This document shows, in pieces, positions 12,103-25,792 of a DNA stretch of 64,000 nt. Source of the DNA: Dysidea avara (taxonomy: Eukaryota > Porifera > Demospongiae > Dictyoceratida > Dysideidae). A program made the translations under genes and the position numbers. The notes beneath the pieces were generated by a model that saw only the letters and a program-made list of their open reading frames with translations, searched no databases and had not been told where the DNA came from. Position 1 is the first letter of the stretch. Each line of letters begins with the position of its first letter. The DNA is taken from assembly GCF_963678975.1 (NCBI RefSeq), contig NC_089280.1, positions 2,839,260 through 2,903,259 on the forward strand, given 5' to 3'.

Positions 12103-15100
12103 TTAATTTGTTGGTTTGGAATCATCTATCATTTCCACTTCTATTGTGTTAATTATGACAACACTATCCTTTGTGTCCTCATCTTCAGTTTGTTCAGGTA
12201 TTGGAGGCACTTCAGTTACCCTGCGACGGAAACTACAATGTTGGCTCCATCTGTGTTTGCCTCCTCTGCGGTGGTACCTTTGACGCTGACTTCTTCGATG
12301 ACTTCCATAACATTGACTACGTTGATGCTGTTGTGAAGAGCTAGACGAGTTTGGTTCTGAAACAGAGATGTCATCATTGGCTTCAGGCATTACTTCAGTA
12401 GCTTCTAAGTCAGTTGTTCTTGATTCAGTTTTCTTGCTGGACTGAGGTATATCAACAGTAGCAGCATGAGCATCAGACATGTCACTGTTTGTTCTCCTGC
12501 TCAATATTGAAAACTTTGGCATACTCCATGTTGAAGGTATAGATGTCAGAATTGAAGGTTTTGGACAATGATTGTGGCTTATGGATACTTTTTTTAATGA
12601 CACACTTTGTGGATCCAGCATTCCATGCATTCCATGATACACTCTGTAAACCTGCAGTGTATATATATATAATATGATAGTTATACCACAGCTACAAAGG
12701 ATTTGCTGATATCGTACACTACGATAGTAGTGTATAGTAGGGAACACAAAGGAGTAGGCATGGCCCACGAAATAACATCATAATATATATACACTCAAAG
12801 CCCAAGGACCACAGGCCTGAGGGCTAAGGTATACATATCAATAAATCCCGAGTAGTCGTGATATATGTGATATACACCACTTAGGGGGTGCTCACCTAAT
12901 AGGTGAAAGAACTCATTCCGTACACTAATATCTAATGATCGATCATGGTTTTTAAAAGAGTAGGCCAATAGCCCTTAGAATATTATTCATTAAATTCCCA
13001 GTAGTATATCTGCAGGTCTAGGCTGCCTCCCTAGTTTCACAACTTTTTATTCATTAAAATTCCTCATAGTTTAACACAACCAACTAGTCATAATTTTGTG
13101 GCTAGCTTACACTCAGCTTTACTAAAACTCTAATACCAAATCACAATGTAAAGCTGCATACTGTATCTTTTTCGTCAGCACAGTAGCATTTTTATTAACA
13201 AAAGATGGGTATTTACATGTTTGCAGTAATAAAATTATGTATGGAAATGCTCATAATGTATCATGCTTTGTGAATCTCTACTAAATGTTGGTATGATATC
13301 AATTACATGGTAGGCTAAAATCATCCTGTTAAATGATTTACTACATTGTAATAGTTATCTTACACTGACCTTTGGTACAAACAATAGGAAAGACATTGGG
13401 TACATCCAAAGGCATTCACGAAGAGTAATTATCAGCAACAGGCCAGTCTGTATGTTGTTCAGTTGGAAGAGAAGGACAATGATTTCACAGATGGATGATG
13501 GTATAATGGCCACAATGGTAGAGAGATTGATGACAGCTGACTCATGATAATTCCTGTACTTCTCCTCAGTTGGTAGATGTTTCTTTGTCTCAAATGCTAC
13601 TTTTAAACTAAATATTACTAGAATCGTACGGATGATAATCAACATTGTATCAAACACCAGGTGGTATCTTCCTTGGCACATAAATGTAATCTCTTCTTGA
13701 GCTAAATTATCCTGTATAATATTTATTTATATATCATTGCGAGCTGTGTACTGTATTTGTCAATACCTTATTGATTTTAGCATGTGAGTGAAGGGTAACA
13801 GGATAGGTGGATGCTTGAATAATCAACACCAAAAGAGCTGGTGCCATTATACATCCAACTGCCAATAGCAAATAATGATCTTTTAGGTACTTCTGAGTAT
13901 GGAACATGAGAGGATTTGCTTATCAGTGACAATTATGTAGGGTAGATGTATACATAAATTTCCATGAACTCAAGAGGTGCTTACCCGTTCTTTTAAGTGC
14001 TTATTGAAGAATAGTTTGTAAAGCCACCAGATCTTTGTAAAGAATGCAGCAAAAGATATTACAAAGGCCAATTCTGTCATCCAGTACCGCAGCTATTAAC
14101 AATTGATAACACAAAACATTTAATTGACCTTTCTTACATTACACAGTAATGCTGCTGCAACACGACCAGTGTGATCATCTGGTTCGATTGTGTATAATGC
14201 TGTTCCAATAAACCCCATTAATATTGCTGATATAATAACACAGTTAAGGCAATAACTGCTTCGTTTGACCACCCTATAAAATGATGCATACTTAATAGTT
14301 ATACCATGGCCACGAGGGATTTGCCTGATATATATATGCCCGAGGGCGCGGGCATATATATCAAGCAAATCCCGAGTGGCCATGGTCTAAGTAATATATG
14401 CCACTCTGGTATGCTCACCTAATAGGTGAAGGAAGACAGACCTAAATTCACCACATTACTTTTATACAGAGGTTTGCAAACATCAATTGTGGGTTTAAAT
14501 TGTGGGCACAAAAAAGAATGATTGTGGGTTTCACTGGTTGTAGTGATACCATTTTAAACTAAATAACCACTTTGTGGATGAATAAAGTAACCTAAGGTGC
14601 TAAAATGAACACTTAGACATATATAGGTTGGGAATGTTTGAGGTATCTTTTCATGCAGTTGAAATTTACTCTGTAGAAAAACAATCCCCACATTGCAAAA
14701 ATGATTATTTGTAACTGAACTATGCAAGCTGACTCACTCAATTCTTTTTACTTCACAACAATGCCCATAACTAAACCAACATGTTTAGCTCAAACCCACA
14801 GTGCAAAACTTTAAGCAGCTCTAATTCAAACCCACAATGCAAAACTTTAAGCAGCTCTATATAAATAATCAAAAGGCTGATACTTTGTAACTGCCTCAGC
14901 ATCAAAGGCAGTTGTGGTCAGGGATATATTATGATATCTCCCTAACACAGGGCGATATCTAGATATCGCCCTGTGGTCAGGGCAATATGTGATATATAAC
15001 CCTGTGGTTTCCTTTGATCTGAGGTGTCAAAGTGGTATATATACAACTTATATGTGTGTATGCTGTTGCAGGTGTAACTGGACATCACATGTTAAAGCTA

Positions 15101-17679
15101 TGTATAATGAATGCAATAATCCAACAAAAAGACATACGGATGTTTGCGGCAATAAATATTGAACAATAGAAAAATTGTGGTAGAGTGGATTCCAACGGCT
15201 GCAGTAAATGTTGCAATGGTTGTCTCAGCTGGTTTGTAATGTTGTATTACAGGACTTGGGGCATCTTTAGGGATGTATCCACCTGCAGCGAATAACACAT
15301 TAATGTCAATCACATGATCCATTGTTTGAGTTTGTGTAGCAATATACCTTCCCATTCTAAACTTTGCCCTGGCAGATCAATGAAATTGTCAGTGTGTTTT
15401 GATGGGAGATATAGTTTTATTGGCCCAGCAACACCATCTATAGCAACAGCCAACAATACATTATGCCTTTAGCAAGAGTTCATGAACTCTTGCCTTTAGT
15501 GTAGCATATATTTACCTCTGTACTGCAAAATATTCATCGAAGGGGTTTTTCTATTCCCAGACTTTTTATGAAATGACACCTTTCCCTGTGCACACAACAG
15601 TGTATTAAATGCATTTGACAAGTGCATCTATTTAGTTGCAAGTAATAAATTGTGTAATAAATCTGCAAGAAAGAGAATGCATACCGATATTCCTTCAAAT
15701 GACACATTTGCAACTGCTGCAGTAAGCACATCTGACATTTCAGTCCTTTCTGAATGATACTCTTCCAGTCTTCCTAAACCATTTTCTTCCAGTGCTGATA
15801 TCGATGCATTTAAAGCAAGAGCTATGGTCCATACAGCATCATACACATATCCAATGTTTAAGAATATGTCTGTCTTGACTGGCTCTAGCTGTTCAGTCTT
15901 TTTATCAAGGTCGTGTTTAAACCTTGCTACAGTCTAAAGGACAATATCAGCTGTACAAATGATTGGTTTGTGTTTTGGTACCTTTTTAGACACTAGAACT
16001 CTTTGTGGATCATAGTCAAGTACACTATTTCCTATGCCAGCCAAAGTGTGCTCAAGAGATTTCTTCATTTCTTCAGCAGTACAGTCAGTCCCATCCACGG
16101 CAGCCCACCAGTTTGCTCTGAACCAACCAGGAATGAACCAAACGAAGTCTGGTCCAGCTAATTTCCTCCTTACAACCTGTGCAGTACATTATAAAAAGCT
16201 TTACATGAGTAAAACATAGTGCCATTTATCCAATTACAGATCTAGTCAAAGAATGGCATGGAAGGTAACCTAGTGGTCAACAAGCTGAAGGTGTTCTTGA
16301 CTGGCACAATGATGAGTCTTTTTTAGATGATGGGTTTCAGGACTATAATAGTTTCATTACTGTTTCATACACATATCAGTAGTTTCTTCCTAGTTTCATG
16401 CATGCTGATCATGTGAACTAGAAGATCAAAGCTCTCTATAGTGACTAGCCCTGTTTCTTTGTGTAAAGGATCTGTAAACTACATACTTTTCTATGCATAC
16501 ACTTTTCTCTTATTTTTCCAAAGGAACTTGGTGGATAACTTACACATTAGGATGTATATGCTCTATTGTAAGAAAAATATTTAAATATTTTCATACCTTA
16601 CACCAGAATTGTACAGCTACACTGGGATGTATCCATATGATGATGATCCTTGCTCTCAGCTCCTGTAGTAGAACTGTCATCATTAGTTACCATAACTTGG
16701 AATATTTGTACCTCAATAACATCAATGATTTCTCTTGGATCATCAGAAAATTGTACATGTGTTAGTAATCGTTTTCTAGTCAACATTTCCTCAGTGATTA
16801 ATCCAGCCTGGGAAGATGTTTAAAATTTTGCAGTACTATTTATCATTATTAATGTGGTCTACTTACCTTAAGGTTAAGCTCATATTCATCAGTTATTATA
16901 GTAACTCTTTTCCAGTTCAGTTTCTCTATCAATGCCGCATATCCATCAGCTACTTGCTGCACTGTTATTGGTACAAGCCGGTAAAATCTTGGAAACCGTA
17001 CCTTGTCCTTCCCAAACAGTGGAGAGGTTACAGTATAAGCAATCTATAAAAAATATAATTAGAATAATAAGTATATATTATTAACGGTTAATAGTGTTGT
17101 ATAACCTACCATTGGTGCTGATGAGGAAGCATGCAGTTGTGTTACAATTGTTTACAACAATATACCTGAGTCAAGTTCATATATCTCTGAGCAACTTCTC
17201 CCATTAGTTTACTGGCTATGGAGCAAGCTGGTCCTAGGATCATTATTTTAGTTGGCACTTCTGGGTCAGTTTGTTGGATGAGGTGGTATGTTGCTGGAAT
17301 TGATGCACACTGCAACAGAATCACCGAGTTGAGCTATACATCCACTTTCGCATTATACATTCACACAACCTTTGCCAGGCTGCACATCACTTACCCCAGA
17401 GTTAGCATAATCCACAACCAGTCGATATCCTGGTAGTAGGTCACATCTCTCATTGATCTCCTCTAGAGCTAACTTCATAATGGGTATTCTGTCTATCCCA
17501 TCACAATTATCCACTGGGTATTCCCTCTGATCCTCTGGATGAGTACAAGGGAAAAAGCCAATAATATGAAGATCAATTAGATTATCATCAGAACCAGAGG
17601 TGTCTGTATCACAACCATCACTGTCACCAACCACAAGTAGAACACTTGTTTGAAGAAACAGTAAAGCTAACAAGATCAT
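12103..17679 (-). CDS. GABA-B-like class C GPCR, copy C (complete, 925 aa)
   Basis: Fifteen exons: 17395-17679, 17166-17309, 16867-17043, 16712-16807, 16597-16662, 15982-16176, 15685-15933, 15516-15585, 15348-15437, 15138-15282, 14138-14273, 13985-14092, 13767-13892, 13370-13711, 12103-12651. The 2778 nt are open. Exon 3 has one extra codon (VQQVADGY where others have EQ). Signal peptide, flytrap ectodomain, 7TM core and LLFVPK are intact. The tail is 182 aa, rich in S, Q, R and H (RRSQRQRYHRRGG). Introns 10 (864 bp) and 14 (718 bp) are enlarged by palindromic insertions. Known GABA-B GABA contacts appear altered: the Tyr of the IGWY motif is Phe here, and the Glu six residues before the conserved Asp is Asn. 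The ligand may therefore not be GABA. Confidence 0.93.
12660..13055. mobile_element. Palindromic insertions in intron 14 of receptor C
   Basis: 12660-12910 is related to the left part of the elements at 14283 and 54333: it starts AGTTATACCAC and contains CACCTAATAGGTGAA. 12985-13055 is a half copy of palindromic family 1 (CTGCAGGTCTAGGCTGCCTC). Together they account for most of the difference between this intron and the 59-bp intron 14 of copy B. Confidence 0.6.
14283..15045. mobile_element. Composite palindromic element in intron 10 of receptor C
   Basis: The left end is a near-perfect hairpin around a TATATATGCCCGAGGGCGCG core. The middle has repeated ATTGTGGGTTT segments in both orientations. 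A second hairpin is centred on GATATCTAGATATC, and the right end reads CCTTTGATCTGAGGTGT. The same order of modules recurs at 54333-55125. Non-coding; about 0.76 kb. Confidence 0.7.
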
Positions 17680-17822
17680 TTCACTGATATAGAAGCTAGC
17701 TGTCTAACTGAGCTACTACTAAAGTGACACTTCAGAATGTGATACTTATCAGTATATGACACATGCAATGCAACCCACATATTTACCACACCTCTTCAAT
17801 GATCATGAATCACTGCATCAAC

Positions 17823-17830
17823 CCTATATA
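17823..17830 (-). promoter_or_regulatory. Candidate TATA box of receptor C
   Basis: On the minus strand CTATATAG is followed by GGTTGATGCA, about 145 bp before the start codon. The same context (TATATGGTTGATGCA) lies at nearly the same distance upstream of receptor D (25938-25950), and the region between it and the start codon is alignable in the two genes. Not seen upstream of A or B. Confidence 0.4.
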
Positions 17831-19837
17831 GCTACATATATAGATCTTGCATGGAGAATATACCTCATTGATTGGTGGCTGGCAAACAATGCAAAATCTA
17901 ACTACTACTACTACTAGCTTCTTTCCTAGTGTGTGTGAGTCAAAATACTATCTAGTCAAACTCCAGTAGTGGTAATCAGTTCTATCTGCCTACAAAGCTG
18001 TATTAAAGAGTACCTGGAGGTATGTATAGAACTAGCTAGGAAAGTAGTGATTACCCAGATATATATATATAATACAGGTTTCGGTTTCTGATTCCCTGCT
18101 TCACAGGCTTACTGTTAGCCTCCTTGCAGTTCCCTAGAGGGATAGTTGTCTATTGACCCTTAATGAAATAATGAGAAGTCAAGATGTTTAAGTACTGGAT
18201 GAATGCAAAGGGAATCCTGGATCCCAGGTTGTGTGGCTCCTCAGAAACTTGCCTAGGCTGTAAGCTGTCTGTGGATCAAGTCACCACCTGGCCTGGGATT
18301 TTTTCTGCATTCAGCATAGTTTTCAGTTACAGGTTTCTGACTCCCTGTTTCATAGGCTTACTGTTAGCTTCCTTGCAGGTCTCTAGAGGGATAGTTGTCT
18401 AATAAATAAACATGTATACTTAACTTGTTGCAAGTGTATACGTTTAGACCAGTGTATACTGTAGGAAACATGTATATTATTGCTTGATATAAATAATAGT
18501 GTTGATAACATACACATGTTTATATCCCAGTAAAACCATACTTCACTGTAACTGTATGATATAGTTGTTGCCTGGTCAATAACTAAATCATATACAGTTC
18601 CAGTAAGGTGTTTAACTTTTTGCATTTGTTGCAAACAGCAAAATAATAAAAACAATACACAACTAGCAGGTTATGTTCCTGAACTGCTGCTGATAGTATT
18701 TGTGCTATTATTTTCCAAAAGTGTATGGACTCGGTAATAGTTCATATATCATATACTGATAGGAAATGTGCTAATGTCACGTCAATCTTTAAGAGAGAAA
18801 TGATCCAGACAACTATCAATCGGTTACTTAATTGTCTCTAACACTTTTGAATCACTAATAATATGATTATAACTTATTCAGTAGTGAACAATATGGCTTG
18901 CAAGCCAACAAGATCATATACCACACAGTTTCAGTTATTTACTGTGGCATCCAATTCAGTGCTCTACATTAGGAGCATTTGGTATTTCATGAAAAATGTA
19001 AAGTTGGATCCAGCAATAGTATGGCTTCTGATTTATCATATAGGCATGCACACTTGTGCAGCTATGTGATCACAGTCAAGTACACAGTGGCACACAACAA
19101 CATTGTTACTCTGATATGAACTTAATATACTGTGGTTAAATATAGATAATGATATAAGGTTTCCAAATGAATGTGTTAACATGAATATATTGGATATTAT
19201 AAACACAAACGTGTTGTTTACCCTTGCAGAGACTAAGTCAGAAGATCAACGGCAAAGTGAACCTACGAGAAGCAAATTTGCTTGAGAATGGTGTAATATG
19301 CATTTAAAATGGATGTGAAGAAGGACACAGGAAGGAAAGTTATGTAGGTTTTATCCCCAAGAAGTACTCACGTTTTGCTCTAGCCCTGTGGAAAAAAAAT
19401 AATAATAATAAGATGAATAAAATGACATATTTCAGTTATTTTAAAAAGTGCTTTTATTGGTGTTTAGGTGTGTGTTCTATTAGGATTTTGGCAAAAACAT
19501 AGGCGATTTCTATTATGAACCACTACCGTGGTTCATTATAACTACAGGTATTGTAGTATTCTTGCATCTCAGATCTCAGGTGCAAAAGTAATATTGTGGA
19601 CATACAATTGTGCACTATATTAGTGTAGTGTGTAGGTGTTACTGGACTCATACTAGTTATTGTGTGTGGAAGAGTTATGTTCAGTGGTGACAAGCAGCTG
19701 TCATTTATTGTACAATAAATTGTCTTGTAACAGTGGTAACATTTAGCTAATTAAAACTACAGTACCCAGTTATATAATATAATGTCTGTACAATTCTACT
19801 TGGGTAAATAAAGTCTTTTTAAACATGTATATTTGTG
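17831..19837. other. Spacer between receptors C and D
   Basis: No gene seen. It contains a direct duplication of about 75-80 bp (18078-18152 and 18321-18402) sharing GGCTTACTGTTAGC and CTAGAGGGATAGTTGTCTA. The remainder is AT-rich sequence without recognisable elements. Confidence 0.5.
18078..18402. repeat. Direct duplication, about 75 bp, 245 bp apart
   Basis: Copies at 18078-18152 and 18321-18402, both with a GGTTTC(T)GA start, TTACTGTTAGC and CTAGAGGGATAGTTGTCTA end. Function unknown. Confidence 0.75.
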
Positions 19838-22800
19838 TTAGGGGTTTCCCTCATCTACATTTGTTAGTTCGGTATCATCTATTATTTCCACTTCAATGGT
19901 GTTAGTTATGACAACACAATTCTTAACATCTTTTTCATCTTCAGTTTGTTCAGGTATTGGGGGCACTCCAGTAAAGGTCACTCTGCGACGAAAATTACGA
20001 CACTGGCTTCCTTTGCGTTGACTTCCCCTTTGTTGACTCCCTTGCCGTTGGCTTCTTCGATGACTTCCATGACGTTCAGGTGAGTTTGGCTGTGAAATGA
20101 AGACATCATCATCAGGCATTACTTCAACAGGTTCCAAATCAATTGTACTTGATCCAGTTTTATTTCTGGAGTTATGTCTATCAGCAACCACACCATCATC
20201 ATTAGAAGTGTCACTGTTTGTTCTCCTACTCAATATTGATAACCTTGGAATACTCCATATTGAAGGTCTTGAGCTCAAAACTGAAGACCTTGAACTTATA
20301 ATTGAAGGCCGTGAACGATTGCTTATTATGGAAAATTTTCTGAATGATACACTTTGTGGGTTTAGCATTCCACGATACACTCTGTAAACCTGCATAAATA
20401 CAAGAAGTCTACATATACAGTTTTTATATTGCTTGTTTGTGAACTATTTTGTGTCAGCTCATGTTCACCTGGGCCCTGCAAAAACCATTAACATCAAAGA
20501 GGTGAACATGTGTTCTCTCTCAACTGTCTTGTACCAGAACAAGTATGTTTCCAAGAGTATCAGAGTAGGTGCGACCAGTGAGGCCAGAGCCTCACCACTT
20601 TTTGGCTGAAACAAAAGAACTTTCAAACTTATTGAAGCTAAAACTAAAAGTAGTGAACATGCAATACTTAATTGGCATTTATTTAATGGCAACAGTTAAC
20701 AGAAACAACACTTATTCTATCTTTGAATAACTCAGAATAGCTTCATGTCAACTTCAACCGTTTTAAGCACTTCTAAAATAATTATCATTATATAGCTAGC
20801 TAATAGTAGCATCTTCCACATATCACTACAGCCCAAAATAGCCTCCAAATAGCATCTCAAAATTTTTTTCCTGGGGGCATACCCTCAGACACTAGTCTTA
20901 CCACTTTTACTTAATTAACCCTGACACCCCTGTATGCTTCCATGTTAATAATACGTTTGCATGCCTGAATTTTTTAATGTGTAGGATAATTTAAGCCTGA
21001 TCAACATTCACAAAATGTTTTTGGCAGCTGGCTCATATAATAAGAGTTATTAAGGAAAACAAGGGCTTGAACCAACTTTGTAATCTTCAAAAAGACTGGT
21101 TGAGAACTTTTGTACAATATAGTGGCATGATGATAAAATTGTGTATGAATAGTGTAGTATTGTATGAATAAACAAAGTTGTTGTACTTAGTGAATACTTG
21201 CAACCAGCAGGTGTCCAATATCAATATTACATGTTAACAATGAACAAGCTCTATACAGAGAACATGCTGTCAAACCTCCTTAGCTCAACATTCCTTTTCA
21301 CAGATTACATGCTATAGTCTGCATAGTTCTTAACACTGCTAACAGTTATTGGTCAGTTAATGCATCTAATCCAGCAAAAGATGAACACTCAACATTTTTG
21401 CAGTAATGTAATATGCATGAGAAACAGTGTAATTTCTCTACTGTTATAAGTTTGATTACATGGTGGTAAGCTATAGCCTCATCCTACTGAGTGCTATAAT
21501 TGACTAACTATTCAACATTCAGTGTAATAATAATCTTATTACTGAGCTGACCTTTGGTACAAACAACAGGTAAGACATTGGATACATCCAAACACATTCA
21601 CGAAGAGTAATTATCAGTAGCAGGCCAGTCTGTATGTTATTTAACTCAAAGACGAGGACTATGATTTCACAGATGGATGATGGTACAATAGCCACAATAG
21701 TTGAAAGATTAATGACAGCTGACTCATGATATTTCCTGTACTTCTTTTCAGTCGGCAAATGTTTCTTTGTCTCAAAAGCTACTTTTAAACTAAATATTCC
21801 TAGAATCATACGGATAATAATCAACACTGTATCAAATGCCAGGTGGTATCTTCCTTGACACATAAACGTAATCTCCTCTTGAGCTAAATTATCCTGTGAT
21901 TGTATATACCATGTTACTGTGTTTTAATCATATCAATACCTTATTGATTTTAGCATGTGAATGAAGAGTAACAGGATAAGTGGATGCTTGAATAATCAAC
22001 ACTGCAAGAGCTGGTGCCACTATTCCACCAACTGCCAATAGCAAATAGTGATCTTTTAGTCGCTTCTAAAAAGAATAAACCAAAGTTGTTTATTACCAAT
22101 ATTATTATTGCACACAATGCTCTTTGACTATGTATGTTTCTATGGACTCAAGAGATTCTCACCCGCTCTGCTAAGTGCTTATTAAAGAATACTTTATAGA
22201 GCCGCCATATCTTTGTAAAGAATGTAGCGAAACATATTACAAAGGCCATTTCTGTCATCCAGTATCGCAGCTATTGAAGATATTTCAGATAACACAAAAT
22301 TATTATAACGAATTAAAATTTCTTACATTACACAACAATGCTGCTGGAACATGACCAGTGCCATCATCGGGTTCAATTGTGTATAGTGCTGTTCCAATGT
22401 ATCCCATCAAAATTCCTGATAGTATTACACAGTTTAGACGATAGCTGCTTCGTTTGACCACCCTACATGAAATATTGCTAAACTGCATGTTTCCTTATAC
22501 ACATTTGCAGTGTATATGTGTTTGTGTAAGTGCGTCATTATTTTTAACTATACACATCACATGGTGGAAGCTATAGTGAATACATGTATTCCAATGCAGC
22601 TAAAAGGCATACAAGTGTTTGCGGTTATACACGTTGAATAATAAGAAAAACGTAGTAGAGAGGATTCCAACAGCTGCAGTAACTGCTACAATGGCTGTCT
22701 CAGCTTTACTGCGATGTTGTATTACAGGGCTTGGTGCATCTTTAGGTATATATCCACCTGCAACAAAAGTACAGTGTCACAGCCCATCAATATAGCCCTA

Positions 22801-25792
22801 CTTGCAGTCAATATACACAGAATTAGTCGTTAAACACATACACATTTACATAGGATGCTTTCATATACTTAAGGATTAATTTGTTATATACCTTGCCACA
22901 CTAAACTCTGTCCTGGCAGTTCAATGAAATTATTGTCCTGTTGTGATGGGACGTATATTTGTATTGGAACAGCAACACCATCTGCAGTATATAGAAAGGC
23001 CATGACACTGCATACTTTACAGTGTATTGTGTTCACCTCTGTACTGGATAATACGTGTTGATGGGTTTCTTCTGTTTCCTGATGTATTATGAAATGACAC
23101 TTTCCCCTATGCAACAAAGAAGTGTGGCATGCTATATTTTTATGCAGCTATATATTAGCTAGCTACAGTTGTGCATAGTATAACTACTGTATGTATGTAT
23201 ACAATGGGAGGAAATTAACTACATACTGATATTCCTTCAAATGAAACACTTGCAACTGATGCAGTGAGCACATCTGACATTTCAGTCCATTCAGAATGAT
23301 ACTCTTCCAGTCTTCCAAGACCCTTCTCTTCAAGCATTGATGTGGATGCATTCAAGGCAAGAGCTATAGTCCATGCTGTGTCATACACGTATCCAATGTT
23401 GAGAAATATGTCTGTCTTCACTGGTCCTAGTAGTTCATTCTTTTTGTTAAGATCTTGCTTGAACTGTGCTACAGTCTACAGAAGGATATGGTGGCAGGAA
23501 AACTTATGATTATAGTTGTGTCTTGTCCTGTACCTTTTTGGAAACTAGCACTCTATCTGGATCATAGTCCAGTATACCATTTCCAAGACCTCCCAAAGTG
23601 TGCTCAAGAGATTTCTTCATTTCTTCAGCAGTACAATCAGTCCCATCCACAGCAGCCCACCAGTTAGCTCTGAACCAGCCAGGAATGAACCAGACAAAAT
23701 CTGGTCCTGCTAGGTTTCTTTTCACTACCTAGTGAAATACCTTTTATAATGATGATCCTGTAAGTTCAACATTATTACTGATGGCTCAATAATTATTTAA
23801 AGGAGTATTGTAAAAATGCTAATGGTAAAGGCGGTATAAAATTTTCTCTATTGCACCATGGACCTCTGCCTTGTTGACTTTAGAGACGTTACTCTGGTTA
23901 CCGGTTGAATGATTATTTTGTGGGCAATGTGAGGACTTCAGGAAGAAACCGTTCTGCTGTTCTGCATTGCTCTTGTGCTGCCTGTCGGAATGTTACATGC
24001 ACCATAAGATAGTTACTATTTATAGAAACAACATGCATATGACTTCTCACAGTCAAAAGAGTATTAGGAATTGTGTTTACCTACCTTACACCAGAATTGT
24101 ACAGCCATTCTGGGATGTATCCAGGCAACTATGATCCTTGCTCTTAATTCCTGCATCACATTTTATCAGCAGTTATCATAACTTGCAGCATATGTACCTC
24201 AATACTTTTAATGACTTCACTTGGATCATCAATGAATGTCATGCGTGTCAGTACTCGTTGACTAGTCAATTTTTCTTCAGTATGTATCCCAGCCTGTGGG
24301 AGGATGTCATACATGGTTTATAGTGCTGCTTGCTACTTGCGTAGGATAAGTTAAACTCCACTATTAGTAAGATACTGTTATCAACCTGAGCAGGCTGAGA
24401 CGAAGTCCAAGGATAAGGTGTTGATAACAGATACCCTACAAGTGCAAGTGTGGTCTAACGAGCTTCTATACTACCCTTAGAAACACTTGACTTGCTTTCT
24501 GTCTGTGCTTTAAAGTGTTTGACTTTATAAACAATGTGACAATGAGGCTAGGCATATTTTTGCTGTATTTGTAGTTTTTAGGATATAACTTCGTGTTGCT
24601 TTTGATCCTACTAAATGTATAAGTTATCTTTCATATTTAGGATTTTCCACCTACTAGGGTTTAATTTCCATTTCCAAAGTTTATCTACCATATACTCCTA
24701 GTTTTTAGTTTGATGTAGGTCTTTAATGGGCTATATAGGATTACCAATAAACTATACCCATTCATCTCCATAATTAATTATGTAATTTGGCATTTAATTA
24801 TGTTGAGTGTCTCATAGGCTGTGCGCATACATTAAATGTCTTTATTGATAACCCATGCATGTAACTCTATGGTGAAGCCACACTTTTTGCTATAACACAA
24901 GGATCTCACTTGTAATGCTAAGGTGACCTACATTGATATTGAGCTCATCCTCATCAGTTATTACAGTAACTCTCTTCCAGTTCAGTTTCTCAATCAATGC
25001 CACATAGCCATCAGCTACTTGCTCTGTTATTGTTACCAGTCGATAAAATCTTGGAAACCGTACTTTATCCTTCCCAAACAGTGAAGAAGAGACAGTATAA
25101 GCAACCTACATGTGCACAGAAATGTAACGTAATTCCTAGCAAAAGATACTGTTTTACAGAAGCAATAGTTAATTGGTGTTGTATTGAGCAAATCTGGTTG
25201 TATTACAATTATTTGTGTCACATCCAGTTTTACACTTCAATCATTGGATAAGAGACAAATATTGGTCTTACCTGGGTTATGTTCATATATCTCTGAGCAA
25301 CTTCTCCCATTAGTTCACTGGCTATAGAGCAAGCTGGTCCTAGGATCATTAATTTAGTTGGCACTTCCGGGTCAGTTTGTTGGATGAGGTGGTATGTTGC
25401 TGGAATTGATGCACACTGCAACAGAACATTTACAATTAAGAGCAATGAGTAATAACTTCACTACAGGCATACACAGACTATATGTCTGCATAGCTTGTAT
25501 CACTTACCCCAGAGTTAGCATAGTCAATGACCAGTCGATATCCTGATAGTAGGTCACATCTCTCATTGATTTCCTCAAGAGCTAACTTCATAATGGGTAT
25601 TCTGTCTATTCCATCACAATTATCCACTGGGTATTCCCTCTTGTCTGCTGGATGAGTACAGGGGAAGAAGCCAATAATATGAAGATCAATTAGATCACCA
25701 CCAGAGCCAGAGGTATCTCTGTCACAACCATCACCGTCACCAACCACAAGTAGAACACTTATTTGAAGAAACAGTAAACCTAACAGGACCAT
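19838..25792 (-). CDS. GABA-B-like class C GPCR, copy D (complete, 925 aa)
   Basis: Fifteen exons: 25508-25792, 25272-25415, 24932-25105, 24198-24293, 24085-24150, 23534-23728, 23227-23475, 23037-23106, 22892-22981, 22613-22757, 22327-22462, 22163-22270, 21940-22065, 21552-21893, 19838-20389. The sum is 2778 nt, open. Approximate residues: signal peptide 1-18; ectodomain to about 470; TM1 478-500; TM2 510-532; TM3 552-575 followed by FTKIWRLYK; TM4 590-612; TM5-TM7 640-740; tail 743-925. The tail has SSRPS/SSRSS repeats, RRSQRQGSQQRGSQRKGSQ and PPIPEQTEDE. Cys at the top of TM3 (LLCN) and in loop 2 (FMCQG) should form the class C disulfide. Intron 1 differs from the other three copies. Introns 3 (638 bp) and 14 (1162 bp) are enlarged; intron 3 holds a short inverted repeat near 24370-24440. 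Confidence 0.93.

Noticed and set aside
12085-12336. Plus-strand ORFs opposite the receptor tails (also 5625-5963 and 20097-20387)
   Set aside because: Antisense shadows of the serine-rich last exons of the receptors.
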